Position numbers and translations under genes: made by a program. Below are positions 8,047-16,352 of a DNA stretch of 64,000 nucleotides, piece by piece. The notes under the pieces were generated by a model. That model was not told the DNA's origin. It searched no databases and saw only the letters and a program-made list of their open reading frames with translations. Source of the DNA: Arthrobacter agilis. Its GTDB lineage: Bacteria; Actinomycetota; Actinomycetes; Actinomycetales; Micrococcaceae. Position 1 is the stretch's first letter. The number at the start of each line of letters is the position of its first letter. Location of the stretch: contig NZ_VHIM01000002.1 of assembly GCF_006494655.1 (NCBI RefSeq), positions 310,001-374,000 on the forward strand. Direction: 5' to 3'.

Positions 8047-8697
8047 ATGATGTCCAGCGTAAGGGCGGCACGGACCGCCTCCGGAATGGACGCGGTCACG
8101 GACGCGCCCATCCTCGATGAGCACGGCAACCCCTGGGTTGCGCCGTCGTGGGAAGAGGTCGTCACCACCTACTCGCCCAAGGTGTACCGACTCGCCTACC
8201 GACTCACGGGCAACAAGTTCGACGCCGAGGACCTCACGCAGGAGGTGTTCGTCAGGGTCTTCCGCTCCCTCGCCAACTTCAAGCCGGGAACACTCGACGG
8301 CTGGCTGCACCGCATCACCACGAATCTGTTCCTGGACCAGGCGCGACGCAAGACGCGCATCCGCTTCGACGGTCTCACGGATGAAGCGGAGAGCCGGCTT
8401 CCGAGCAAGCACCCCGGACCTGAGCGGAGCTTCGAGTTCAACAATCTCGACATCGACGTCCAGTCGGCCCTCGAGGAGCTTCCCCCGGACTTCCGCGCCG
8501 CGGTGGTCCTCTGCGACCTGGAGGGACTCGCCTATGACGAGGTGTCGCGCGTTCTCGGGGTCAAGCTCGGGACGGTCCGTTCCCGTATCCACCGTGGGCG
8601 CACCATGCTGCGTGAGAAGCTCGCCCACCGCGACCCTCGGAGCTCCGGAGGGAACGGGCCCGCGCTCGGTGTTCCTCGGATCGCCGGTCTCGGGTAG
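8047..8697 (+). CDS. sigE: ECF RNA polymerase sigma factor SigE
   Basis: A 216-residue extracytoplasmic-function sigma factor. Region 2 (about residues 35-105) contains YRLTGNKFDAEDLTQEVF and WLHRITTNLFLDQARR. Region 4 (about 145-205) contains LPPDFRAAVVLCDLEG and the recognition helix GVKLGTVRSRIHRGR. It directs transcription of envelope-stress genes. The start was set at ATG 8047 because GAAGGGGA lies just upstream; a second ATG follows directly. The next gene encodes a zinc-type anti-sigma factor and tatB follows, an order shared with mycobacterial sigE. Confidence 0.9.
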   Translation: MMSSVRAARTASGMDAVTDAPILDEHGNPWVAPSWEEVVTTYSPKVYRLAYRLTGNKFDAEDLTQEVFVRVFRSLANFKPGTLDGWLHRITTNLFLDQARRKTRIRFDGLTDEAESRLPSKHPGPERSFEFNNLDIDVQSALEELPPDFRAAVVLCDLEGLAYDEVSRVLGVKLGTVRSRIHRGRTMLREKLAHRDPRSSGGNGPALGVPRIAGLG

Positions 8698-8703
8698 GCC
8701 TGC

Positions 8704-9681
8704 ATGCTGCATCCCCATCGCTCCCTGCAGGACCTCGTGGATGGTGAGTTGTCGGACCGGCGCCGGGTGGTTGTCGAACGCCATGTCCATGACTGCGCCG
8801 CGTGTTCCGCCGTCGTGGCGAGATTACGTGCGCTCAAGAGCGAGCTCCTGGGATTGCGCCGGCCCGCACCCGACGCGGCCTTCCAGCGACGGCTCCTCTC
8901 CGCGGCGGTCTCGGCGGAGGGTGCACCCCGGCGAGAGCATGGGGTGCCGGGCTCGTCGGGCGCCCACAGCGCCCGCGATCACCGGGAGCGGACTCCCGCT
9001 CATCCCCGGCGTCGTGCCCTCGTCGCCGCGGCGGGCGGCACCGCCGTCGTAGTGTCCGTCATCCTCGGAAGCGCCTACGTCGTCGGATCCGAGACGCGAC
9101 CGGTCGTGCCCGACGCCTCGTCCGGCACCGGAGCCCTGCAGGCCGGCTGGGAGTCGGTGGCGCCGCTGACGCCCACCTACCTCGACACCACCCAGTTGGA
9201 GACACTGCGGGCGGGGGGCTGGTACTGCCCGGAGCTTGAGTCCCTCGGGTTCGTGCTCAAGAGCGCGGAGGGCATCACGGTCGCAGGGAGTCCGACACTG
9301 GAACTGGTGCTGGAGAACGACGGCGAGACCGTGACGGTCTACGAGCAGCGGAAGGTCGGCAGTGTCACAGCCTCCGCGCCCGTGAGTGCCGTCACAGGTC
9401 GAAGTGTCAGCATGGACGGGTTCGAGCATGTGGGCGCCGTGGACCGGGACCTCTGGGTGCGCCCGGGAAAGCCATGGCAGGTGGTGCTCGATTCACCCAC
9501 GGTGACCTACACGGTGATGTCCTCCATGCCGGCGGCGGCCATGCCCCGGACGGTCAGCCAGCTGGTCGCGACGGAGCACGCACAGCTGGCCCTGGCGCCG
9601 CGGGCCGAGGACGATTCGATGATGGACCGTATCCACCGCGGGCTCTCCAGGATCACGCAGCCCGGGGGCAGCTCGCGGTAG
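8704..9681 (+). CDS. Zinc-type anti-sigma factor (partner of SigE)
   Basis: A 325-residue protein whose N-terminal domain carries the anti-sigma zinc motif H-x3-C-x2-C (HVHDCAAC, about residues 27-34). A single membrane segment follows (about residues 103-125, ALVAAAGGTAVVVSVILGS), then a C-terminal domain of about 200 residues that is probably outside the membrane. It would hold SigE inactive at the membrane until stress. It begins seven bases after the sigE stop, so the two form an operon. The outer domain resembles no enzyme I recognise and is longer than in typical RseA proteins. Confidence 0.83.
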   Translation: MLHPHRSLQDLVDGELSDRRRVVVERHVHDCAACSAVVARLRALKSELLGLRRPAPDAAFQRRLLSAAVSAEGAPRREHGVPGSSGAHSARDHRERTPAHPRRRALVAAAGGTAVVVSVILGSAYVVGSETRPVVPDASSGTGALQAGWESVAPLTPTYLDTTQLETLRAGGWYCPELESLGFVLKSAEGITVAGSPTLELVLENDGETVTVYEQRKVGSVTASAPVSAVTGRSVSMDGFEHVGAVDRDLWVRPGKPWQVVLDSPTVTYTVMSSMPAAAMPRTVSQLVATEHAQLALAPRAEDDSMMDRIHRGLSRITQPGGSSR

Positions 9682-9756
9682 AGTCGACGGCCCGGCCCGC
9701 CCCCGGCGCGGATGTGAACGGCACAAGTCCCAAGTCCTGGAAGGTAGTCTTTTCTC

Positions 9757-10170
9757 GTGTTGGGAATCAACGGCCTCGAACTCGTGGTCCTGGCGATCAT
9801 CGCCATCGTGGTGCTCGGCCCGGAGCGACTTCCGGAGTACGCCTCCCAGCTCGCGCGCCTCGTGAAGGGGCTGCGCCGGATGGCCACCGGGGCACGTGAA
9901 CAGCTCCGCGAGGAGGTGGGGCCGGAACTCGACGAGGTGGACTGGCGCAAGCTGGACCCCCGCCAGTACGACCCCCGCCGCATCATCAGGGAAGCACTGC
10001 TGGACGACATCGAGGACGTCTTCAAGCCCGTCAGCGAGGGCGCTCCCACCGCTGTGGCCGCGACCGCTCCGGCCGCTGCCCTCGGCGCCGCACGGGCTTC
10101 CCTCTCGGTGCCTGTAGGGCCCAGGCTCGGCGCAGGACAGGCTGCTCCCTACGACCTGGAAGCCACGTGA
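9757..10170 (+). CDS. tatB: Twin-arginine translocase subunit TatB
   Basis: A 137-residue protein with an N-terminal membrane helix (residues 4-20), the hinge VLGPERLPEYASQL typical of TatB, and an amphipathic helix followed by a charged, low-complexity tail. It acts with TatC to receive folded Tat substrates at the membrane. Glu in the membrane segment and GPERLP favour TatB over TatA. The GTG start follows a TAGTCT box by six bases with no Shine-Dalgarno sequence, which suggests a leaderless transcript. tatC is not in the window. Confidence 0.82.
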   Translation: MLGINGLELVVLAIIAIVVLGPERLPEYASQLARLVKGLRRMATGAREQLREEVGPELDEVDWRKLDPRQYDPRRIIREALLDDIEDVFKPVSEGAPTAVAATAPAAALGAARASLSVPVGPRLGAGQAAPYDLEAT

Positions 10171-10191
10171 TCATCGCGGTCTGAAGCAGCT

Positions 10192-10245
10192 GCTCCCGCT
10201 CCGCCGCCCTCAGCGCACGCTCCCGCTCCGCCGCCCTCAGCGCAC
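10192..10245. repeat. 27-bp perfect tandem duplication at the 3' end of mrp
   Basis: Two identical 27-base units (10192-10218 and 10219-10245) lie between the convergent tatB and mrp genes. The mrp stop (10237-10239) lies inside the unit read first from the mrp side, so the protein is unaffected by the second copy. This looks like a recent replication-slippage duplication. Confidence 0.9.
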
Positions 10246-11415
10246 GCTGACGGGGAGCCGTAGTCCGTCCAGGCCCCTCGGCCGACGTGCCAGGGCCGCA
10301 GCGATACCTGTCAATTCCGTCCGGGCCTTCGAGGGGGCCGAACCGAGGACCAGCGGTCTGCCGATGTCGCCCCCCTCGCGCAGGGCGACATCGAGGGGGA
10401 TGCTGCCGAGCAGCGGAATATCGGCGTCCAGCGCAGTCGACAACCGCGCTGCAAGAGTTGCGCCGCCGCCTGCTCCGAAGAGTTCGAGCCGACCGCCGTC
10501 GGGCAGTTCGAGCCAGGACATGTTCTCGATCACGCCCGCCACGCGCTGGCCTGTCTGTGCTGCCATCGCACCCGCTCTCTCGGCGACGTCGGCGGCGGCG
10601 CTCTGCGGCGTCGTCACCACGAGGAGCTCGGAGGACGGCAGGAGCTGCGCCACGGAGATGGCGATGTCGCCGGTGCCCGGCGGAAGGTCGAGGAACAACA
10701 CGTCCAGGTCGCCGAAGTACACATCGGTGAGGAATTGCTCCAGGGCACGATGCAGCATGGGGCCGCGCCAGGAGATCGGCTGGTTGCCCTCCACGAACAT
10801 GCCGATCGAGATGACCTTCACGCCGTGTGCCACCGGCGGCAGGATGAGCTCGTCCACACGTGTGGGCTGCTGGGTGATTCCCATGAGCGCCGGGACGGAG
10901 AAGCCGTAGACGTCGGCGTCGACAATACCGACGCGGAGCCCCCGTGCCGCCATCGCGACCGCGAGGTTGACTGTCACGCTCGACTTCCCCACACCCCCCT
11001 TGCCGCTCGCGACAGCATAGACGCGGGTGAGGGACTCCGGTGTGTTGAAGGGGATGCCACGGCGCCCGCCCTCGCCCTTCAGTAGGTCCTTCAGGGCGTC
11101 GCGCTGCCGTTGGTCCATGACGCCGAGCTCGACGTCGACCTGGTCGACGCCGTCGACGGCGGACAGGGCCCTGCCGGCGTCACGCACGATCGTGTCGCGG
11201 AGCGGGCATCCGGCGATGGTGAGCAGCACGCGGATGCTCACGGCGTGGCCGTCGATGGCCACCGTGTCCAGCATGCCGAGCTCGGTGATGGGGCGGCGGA
11301 GCTCGGGGTCGATGACGGTGGCGAGGGCAGCGCGAACCGACTCCTGCGTGGGTAGGACCGGTGTCGGGGCCCCTGGCGGGTCGGCCGATCGGTCCGTGGG
11401 CAGATCAGGACTCAC
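10237..11415 (-). CDS. mrp: Mrp/NBP35-family iron-sulfur carrier ATPase
   Basis: A 392-residue P-loop ATPase that carries or assembles Fe-S clusters. An N-terminal MIP18 (DUF59) domain (about residues 25-100) with AGCPLRDTIV precedes the deviant Walker A SGKGGVGKSSVTVN near residue 138. FLDLPPGTGD and VIENMSWLELPDGG follow. The CxxC that many Mrp/ApbC proteins carry after ENMS is absent here (LPDGG instead). The gene starts a leftward stretch whose upstream neighbour is the DUF1003 gene, and its start overlaps that stop by four bases. Confidence 0.88.
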   Translation of the reverse strand: MSPDLPTDRSADPPGAPTPVLPTQESVRAALATVIDPELRRPITELGMLDTVAIDGHAVSIRVLLTIAGCPLRDTIVRDAGRALSAVDGVDQVDVELGVMDQRQRDALKDLLKGEGGRRGIPFNTPESLTRVYAVASGKGGVGKSSVTVNLAVAMAARGLRVGIVDADVYGFSVPALMGITQQPTRVDELILPPVAHGVKVISIGMFVEGNQPISWRGPMLHRALEQFLTDVYFGDLDVLFLDLPPGTGDIAISVAQLLPSSELLVVTTPQSAAADVAERAGAMAAQTGQRVAGVIENMSWLELPDGGRLELFGAGGGATLAARLSTALDADIPLLGSIPLDVALREGGDIGRPLVLGSAPSKARTELTGIAAALARRPRGLDGLRLPVSVR

Positions 11416-12029
11416 CGGACGGGTTTCCTCCCTGCGGACTGGGACCTGGGCTGGACCTTGGGCAGCGACACCGTGGCGTCCGACGGCTTGCGTGGCTTTC
11501 GCTTCAGCGTGAGCTCCTGTCCATCGGTCGTCTCGAGGAGTTCCTCGAGGACGGACCGCAACTCGGACCGCACATAGTCGCGCGTCGCGACTTCGCGGAG
11601 CGCGATCCTGAGCTCGGCGATCTCCCGCGTCAGGTACTCGGTGTCCGAGAGGTTCCGCTCGGCACGCTGGCGGTCCTGCCGCAGCGAGACGCGGTCACGG
11701 TCGTCCTGCCTGTTCTGCGCGAGCAGCAGCAGGGGGGCGGCGTAGGAGGCCTGGAGGGACAGCATGAGGGTGAGCGCGGTGAAGCCCAGGGCCGCGCTGT
11801 CGAACCGGAAATCGGCCGGACCGAAGGTGTTCCAGCACAGCCAGATGATGCAGAACACGGTCATGTAGAGCAGGAACTGCGGCGTGCCCATGAAGCGGGC
11901 GAAATTCTCCGTCGCGCTGCCGAAGCGGTCCGGGTTGGGGCGGGGACGGTTCAGGAACCGCTTGCGCGCCTCCCTCGGGGTGTCCAGTCCGCTCGAACTG
12001 GACCTGATCTTCTCAACCACGTCGGCCAC
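11412..12029 (-). CDS. DUF1003 membrane protein
   Basis: A 205-residue protein with two central membrane segments (about residues 50-70 and 82-102) and a charged coiled-coil C-terminal half from about 115 to 175. The sequences FARFMGTPQFLLYM, WNTFGP and LSLQASYAAPLLLLAQNR are typical of DUF1003. Its function is not established. It overlaps the CBS-domain gene upstream by 17 bases and mrp downstream by four, so these three genes are co-transcribed. The same trio is found next to the sigE region in mycobacteria. Confidence 0.85.
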   Translation of the reverse strand: MADVVEKIRSSSSGLDTPREARKRFLNRPRPNPDRFGSATENFARFMGTPQFLLYMTVFCIIWLCWNTFGPADFRFDSAALGFTALTLMLSLQASYAAPLLLLAQNRQDDRDRVSLRQDRQRAERNLSDTEYLTREIAELRIALREVATRDYVRSELRSVLEELLETTDGQELTLKRKPRKPSDATVSLPKVQPRSQSAGRKPVR

Positions 12030-13296
12030 CCCGCTTCGCTACCGGTGTATCGTCCTGGGCTCTCCAGTCGTCGGGCAGCAGATGGTCGAGGACGTCGTCG
12101 ACCGTCACCGCCCCCACGAGGCGCCCCTCCGAATTGACCACGGGGAGCGAATTGAGGTTGTAGGTCGCCAGGATCCTGGAGACCTCGCTCACGTTCGCCT
12201 GGTCGCCGACAGCTTCGAGGTCGGTGTCGATGATGTTGCCGAGCGGCTCGGGCGGCGGGAAGCGGAGGAGCTGCTGGATGTGCACGACACCGAGGTACCG
12301 GCCGGTCGGCGTCTCCAGTGGCGGTCGGCAGACGAAGATCGAGGACGCGAGGGCCGGCGTCAGTTCCTCACGGCGCACATGCGCCAGCGCCTCCGCGACC
12401 GTCGCTTCCGGCGGCAGGATGACCGGGACCGTCGTCATGAGTGAGCCGGCCGTGTCCTCCTCGTACTCGAGCAGACGGCGCACGTCCTCGGCGTCGTCGG
12501 GCTCCATGAGTTGGAGGAGCTCCTCCTTCTGCGCCTCGGGCAGCTCGTTCAGGAGGTCCGCCGCATCATCAGGGTCCATCTCCTCGAGCACGTCCGCAGC
12601 ACGTTCCCGCGTGAGCGAGGTGAGGATCTGCACCTGGTCGTCGTCGGGCAGTTCCTGCAGCACGTCGGCGAGGCGGTCGTCCTGCAACTCGCCGGCGACC
12701 TCCAGGCGTCGCTTGTCATTCATCTCGTGGAGCGCGTCGGCGAAGTCCGCCGCCTTCAGATCGTCGTGCTGGGCGACGAACTGGGTGGCGCCCTGGGGCT
12801 CGTCGGCGGTGCCGTGGAAGGCGTCGACCCAGTCGATGATGATGCGCTCGCCCCCGCGCCGCAGGCCCCGCAGCGGGGAGCCGGCGCCGCCCCTGCGGAC
12901 GAAGAGCTGCGACACGTGCCAGTCACCGGCGCGGTCGCGCTCCATCGCGATGTCCTCGACGACGGCACTCCCGCTGCCGTCGCGCAGGGTCAGCCGCCGG
13001 TCGAAGAGCTCCGCGACCACGAGCATCTCGGCCCCGCGCTGTTCGAACCGGCGCAGGTTGACGAGCCCGGTGCAGATGATCTGGGACGGGTCCATGGAGG
13101 TGATGCGGGTCATCGGGACGAAGACGCGCTTCTTGCCGGGAACCTCGACCACCAGGCCGATCACCTGCGGCGGCTTCGCCGGACCGCGATCGAGGACGAC
13201 GGCGTCGCGCAGCCGGCCGAGGCGGTCACCCAGAGGGTCGAAGACATCGAGGCCCAGGAGCCGGGCGACGAACACGCGAGTCGGATTGGTAGTCAC
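12013..13296 (-). CDS. MgtE N-domain and CBS-domain protein without channel
   Basis: A 427-residue soluble protein. The N-terminal 90 residues resemble a PRC-barrel (FDPLGDRLGRLRDAVVL). An MgtE_N superhelix follows (about residues 170-280) with repeats such as RAADVLEEMDPDDAADLL, then two CBS domains to the C terminus. MgtE magnesium channels have the same sensor domains followed by membrane helices, but here no membrane segment follows. It may therefore be a stand-alone sensor or regulator of magnesium or nucleotide state. The start gives the first PRC strand. It heads the leftward operon with the DUF1003 gene and mrp. Confidence 0.82.
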   Translation of the reverse strand: MTTNPTRVFVARLLGLDVFDPLGDRLGRLRDAVVLDRGPAKPPQVIGLVVEVPGKKRVFVPMTRITSMDPSQIICTGLVNLRRFEQRGAEMLVVAELFDRRLTLRDGSGSAVVEDIAMERDRAGDWHVSQLFVRRGGAGSPLRGLRRGGERIIIDWVDAFHGTADEPQGATQFVAQHDDLKAADFADALHEMNDKRRLEVAGELQDDRLADVLQELPDDDQVQILTSLTRERAADVLEEMDPDDAADLLNELPEAQKEELLQLMEPDDAEDVRRLLEYEEDTAGSLMTTVPVILPPEATVAEALAHVRREELTPALASSIFVCRPPLETPTGRYLGVVHIQQLLRFPPPEPLGNIIDTDLEAVGDQANVSEVSRILATYNLNSLPVVNSEGRLVGAVTVDDVLDHLLPDDWRAQDDTPVAKRGGRRG

Positions 13297-13467
13297 AGTC
13301 CTAGGTTATCGGGCGGTACCCAACGGGCAGCATCGGGCGCAGCACGGTGGGACGTGCGGGGGAGCGCCACCGCGGGGCGAGCCACGGCATCCCGCCGGCG
13401 CGGGTACGAGGTGTCGATCGTTCACTCCCGGCGATACGCGGCCCATCCGATGGAGAGGTGGGCGACA

Positions 13468-14391
13468 ATGGAAGGCATGTCGACACCACAACTCGGAACC
13501 ACCTCCTCCCGCGATCTCGGCCGGGTGCTGCCCACGGGCGAGACTATCGGCCGGTACACGAGCTATCTCGATGCGCAGAAGGCCGTGGACTACCTTGCCG
13601 ACAACAAGTTCGCCGTGCAGCGTGTTTCCATCATCGGCAACGACCTCAAAGCGGTCGAGCGCGTCACCGGGCGCCTCAGCTACCCGCGCGTCGCACTCAG
13701 CAGCGCCCTGACGGGTGCCTGGTTCGGGCTGTTCGTCGGCCTGATCCTCAGCCTCTTCGCGGACAGCGACATGGTGAGCACCGTCCCCTCCTCGATCCTG
13801 CTGGGCGCCGTGTTCTGGATGCTCTTCGGCGTCCTGACCTATGCCTTCCAGCGCGGCAAGCGTGACTTCACATCGACGAACCAGGTCATCGCCACCAGCT
13901 ACGACGTCCTCGTCGACCCGGCCGTCGCGGGCGAGGCGCGCCGCCTGTTGCAGCAGCTCCCCATGAACGGACAGGCACACCATCCCGGGTCCGATCCCGC
14001 CGGCTGGAACCAGGCCCGGCCCAACCAGCCCGCCCAGAACCAGCCCGCCCAGAACCAGCCCACCCAGAACCAGCAGGCGCCGGAGCGCCCTGCCGCCTGG
14101 AACGACCCGTACCCGCGTCCCGACCAGCAGTCCCAGGAGCCCTCGGACGCCCAGGATCGGACGGCGGGCCCCGGCACCACGGGACCGCGCCGCGGACAGT
14201 TCCCCGATCTGCCGGACGGCAGGCCGCAGTACGGCGTTCGGGTCGAGGACCAGTCGCAGCCCGACGCCCCCTCGCAGGGTGCGGCGCCGGCCGAGGCACA
14301 CGGACCGGCGGACGCAGCCGATGCTCGTCCGACCGCAGGAGGGGGCGACGACGGCAGGTCGGGATCCTCGCCGGCGGGCGAATCCCGCTGA
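13468..14391 (+). CDS. General stress-type membrane protein with repetitive tail
   Basis: A 307-residue protein. Residues 25-150 resemble the general stress protein 17M-like family (YTSYLDAQKAVDYLADNKF, VQRVSIIGNDL), with two hydrophobic segments (about 75-95 and 108-128). The C-terminal 150 residues are low-complexity Pro/Gln/Asp, including an in-frame 15-base repeat (NQPAQ units) at 14023-14067. I chose ATG 13468 because GGAGAGG lies nine bases upstream; ATG 13477 (MSTPQ) is the alternative. Homologs appear in many actinobacteria, but no biochemical role is known to me. It converges with pepP, with a strong terminator between. Confidence 0.75.
   Translation: MEGMSTPQLGTTSSRDLGRVLPTGETIGRYTSYLDAQKAVDYLADNKFAVQRVSIIGNDLKAVERVTGRLSYPRVALSSALTGAWFGLFVGLILSLFADSDMVSTVPSSILLGAVFWMLFGVLTYAFQRGKRDFTSTNQVIATSYDVLVDPAVAGEARRLLQQLPMNGQAHHPGSDPAGWNQARPNQPAQNQPAQNQPTQNQQAPERPAAWNDPYPRPDQQSQEPSDAQDRTAGPGTTGPRRGQFPDLPDGRPQYGVRVEDQSQPDAPSQGAAPAEAHGPADAADARPTAGGGDDGRSGSSPAGESR
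14023..14076 (+). repeat. 15-bp in-frame tandem repeat encoding NQPAQ
   Basis: Three and a half copies of AACCAGCCCGCCCAG (the third with one change) encode a Gln/Pro-rich run in the tail of the stress-type membrane protein. The unit length keeps the frame. Confidence 0.85.
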
Positions 14392-14441
14392 CCCCGCTCG
14401 GCTCCCGCTGACCGTCCGGTAGGAGCGCGGACCGCATGGAA

Positions 14442-14469
14442 AAGGCAGGGACCCGAGGGTCCCTGCCTT
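14442..14469. terminator. Bidirectional intrinsic terminator
   Basis: A perfect 12-bp stem (AAGGCAGGGACC with its complement) and a four-base loop CGAG sit between two convergent genes. A/T bases flank the stem on both sides, which suits termination in both directions. Confidence 0.85.
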
Positions 14470-14484
14470 CTCCATGTCCGTCGG

Positions 14485-16065
14485 TTACTCGCCGGTGGGG
14501 CTCCAGATGCCGGACATCCAGGTCTCCACGTCCTCCGGTGCGCGCGGGAGCGCGGCACTGAGATTCACCGGGCCGTCGGCGGTCATGAGGATGTCGTCCT
14601 CGATGCGGACCCCGATGCCGCGGTATTCCTCGGGCACGGCGAGGTCCTCCGCCTTGAAGTACAGGCCGGGCTCGATGGTGAAGACCATGCCCTCCGTGAG
14701 GATCCCGTCGAGGTACAGGTCCCGCTTGGCCTGGGCGCAGTCGTGCACGTCCATGCCGAGGTGATGGCTGGTGCCGTGGGGCATCCACCGTCGGTGGTGC
14801 TGGCCCTCGGGGGCCAGCGCCTCGTCGAGCGGGACGGGCAGCAGCCCCCACGCGTCGAGGTTCTCGGCGAGCACGGTGATCGCGGCGACGTGGATCTCGC
14901 GGAACTTGCGTCCCGGCCGTGCGGCGGCGAAGCCCGCGTCGGCGGCGTCGAGCACCGCCTGGTAGACCTTGCGCTGCACATCGGTGTACCGGCCGTTGAC
15001 GGGCAGCGTCCTCGTGATGTCGGCGGTGTAGAGGCTTTCGGCCTCGACGCCGGCGTCGAGCAGCAGGAGCTCCCCGGATCTCACCTGACCTGTATTGCGG
15101 ATCCAGTGCAGTGTCGTCGCGTTGTTGCCGGAGGCTGCGATGGTGTCGTATCCGAGGTCGTTCCCCTCCTCGCGTGCGCGGGCGAAGAATGCACCCTCGA
15201 CGACGCGCTCGCCGCGCGCATGACTGATGGCGCGGGGAAGCGCACGGACCACGTCATGGAAGCCGTTGACGGTCGCCGCGACGGCTGCCTCCATCTGTTC
15301 GACCTCCCAGGCGTCCTTGATGAGCCGGAGCTCGGACAGGACCTCGGCGAGTACCGCATCCAGGGCATCGGCCCGCTCGAGGTCCACTCCCGTGTTGATG
15401 CGTGAGGTGTCCACCAGGGCGTCCGCGTTGAGATCCACCTCGCGCAGCAGCCGGATGCTGGTTCCGCCGATCTCGACGACGCCCGCGTCCTTCGTGATGG
15501 CGACCTCGAGCTCGGCGAGGTCCGCCGTCTCGAGAGCGAGCTGTGCCCGGACCTGCGCCATGGAGAGCCGCTGGCCGATCCAGAACTCGCCGTAGCGGGC
15601 ATCGGCATAGAACTCGGCGCTGTCGCGACCGGCGAGTTCCCGGAAGTACAGGGTTGCTGCGTGGTGGCCGCCGTCGTCGCCCGTGCCGGGGTCCACGGGC
15701 TCGAGGACCAGGACGGCGTCCGGCTCGTGGTCCAGGCCGAGCCCGGTCAGGTGCGCGAAGCCCGAGTGGGGGCGGTAGCGGTAGTCGGTATCGTTCGAGC
15801 GGACCTTGAACGGCCCGGCGGGAATGACGATCCGCTCACCGGGGAAACGCTCGGAGACAGCGCGACGGCGTCGCGCGGCATGGGCTGCGACGGCGGATGC
15901 GGCCGGGAGGTCGTCGGAGGCCGGCTCCCAGTCGCCGGCCATGAACGCCTTGAAGGCGTCGGAGTCCGGCCGCTGTGACCGGTTCTCGTTGCGCGCGGAG
16001 AGGGGCTGGCCCTCCGGGGAGTCGGTGGGATTCAGGGTTGCGGGTGCTGTGTCATCGGTGCTCAC
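14485..16065 (-). CDS. pepP: Xaa-Pro aminopeptidase (aminopeptidase P)
   Basis: A 526-residue M24B metallopeptidase that removes an N-terminal residue preceding proline. The N-terminal aminopeptidase-P domain (about residues 50-190) is followed by the pita-bread domain with the five metal ligands: Asp in LLLDAGVE, Asp in YTADITRTL, His in HGTSHHLGMDVHD, Glu in FTIEPGLY and Glu in GVRIEDDILMT. The GTG start at 16065 lacks a clear Shine-Dalgarno sequence. It probably acts in the cytoplasm because no signal peptide is visible. Confidence 0.9.
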   Translation of the reverse strand: MSTDDTAPATLNPTDSPEGQPLSARNENRSQRPDSDAFKAFMAGDWEPASDDLPAASAVAAHAARRRRAVSERFPGERIVIPAGPFKVRSNDTDYRYRPHSGFAHLTGLGLDHEPDAVLVLEPVDPGTGDDGGHHAATLYFRELAGRDSAEFYADARYGEFWIGQRLSMAQVRAQLALETADLAELEVAITKDAGVVEIGGTSIRLLREVDLNADALVDTSRINTGVDLERADALDAVLAEVLSELRLIKDAWEVEQMEAAVAATVNGFHDVVRALPRAISHARGERVVEGAFFARAREEGNDLGYDTIAASGNNATTLHWIRNTGQVRSGELLLLDAGVEAESLYTADITRTLPVNGRYTDVQRKVYQAVLDAADAGFAAARPGRKFREIHVAAITVLAENLDAWGLLPVPLDEALAPEGQHHRRWMPHGTSHHLGMDVHDCAQAKRDLYLDGILTEGMVFTIEPGLYFKAEDLAVPEEYRGIGVRIEDDILMTADGPVNLSAALPRAPEDVETWMSGIWSPTGE

Positions 16066-16339
16066 CCCGCCATCGTCTCACCGTGGCGACGGGGCGGGAA
16101 AGTCTGGCCACGCAGATGCATCAGAAGCTGAGGTGATTACCAAGGGATCAGGACACATCGTGCTCGACGCCGTCGGGAAGCTCCGCACGGCATTCATCAA
16201 GCGGCGTGGCACCCCGCGGCGTCGTCCGATAGGAGGCGCGAGGCCCGACCGGACGCGCAGTCCATCCGGACCGCACCACGCCATGGGAGAACAGCGCGAC
16301 CACCGGTGGCGCCTGGCGGGCGCACCCGCGGCCGGCGCG

Positions 16340-16345
16340 TACATT
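16340..16345 (+). promoter_or_regulatory. Candidate -10 box of the PHP gene
   Basis: TACATT lies seven bases before the GTG at 16353 and there is no Shine-Dalgarno sequence. This is one of several TANNNT boxes in the window placed directly before start codons. No good -35 box is visible. Confidence 0.35.
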
Positions 16346-16352
16346 GGTTCCG

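Noticed and set aside
12511-13467. A long in-frame upstream extension of the stress-type protein
   Set aside because: It is antisense to the MgtE-N/CBS gene. A good ribosome binding site and the conserved N terminus place the start at 13468.
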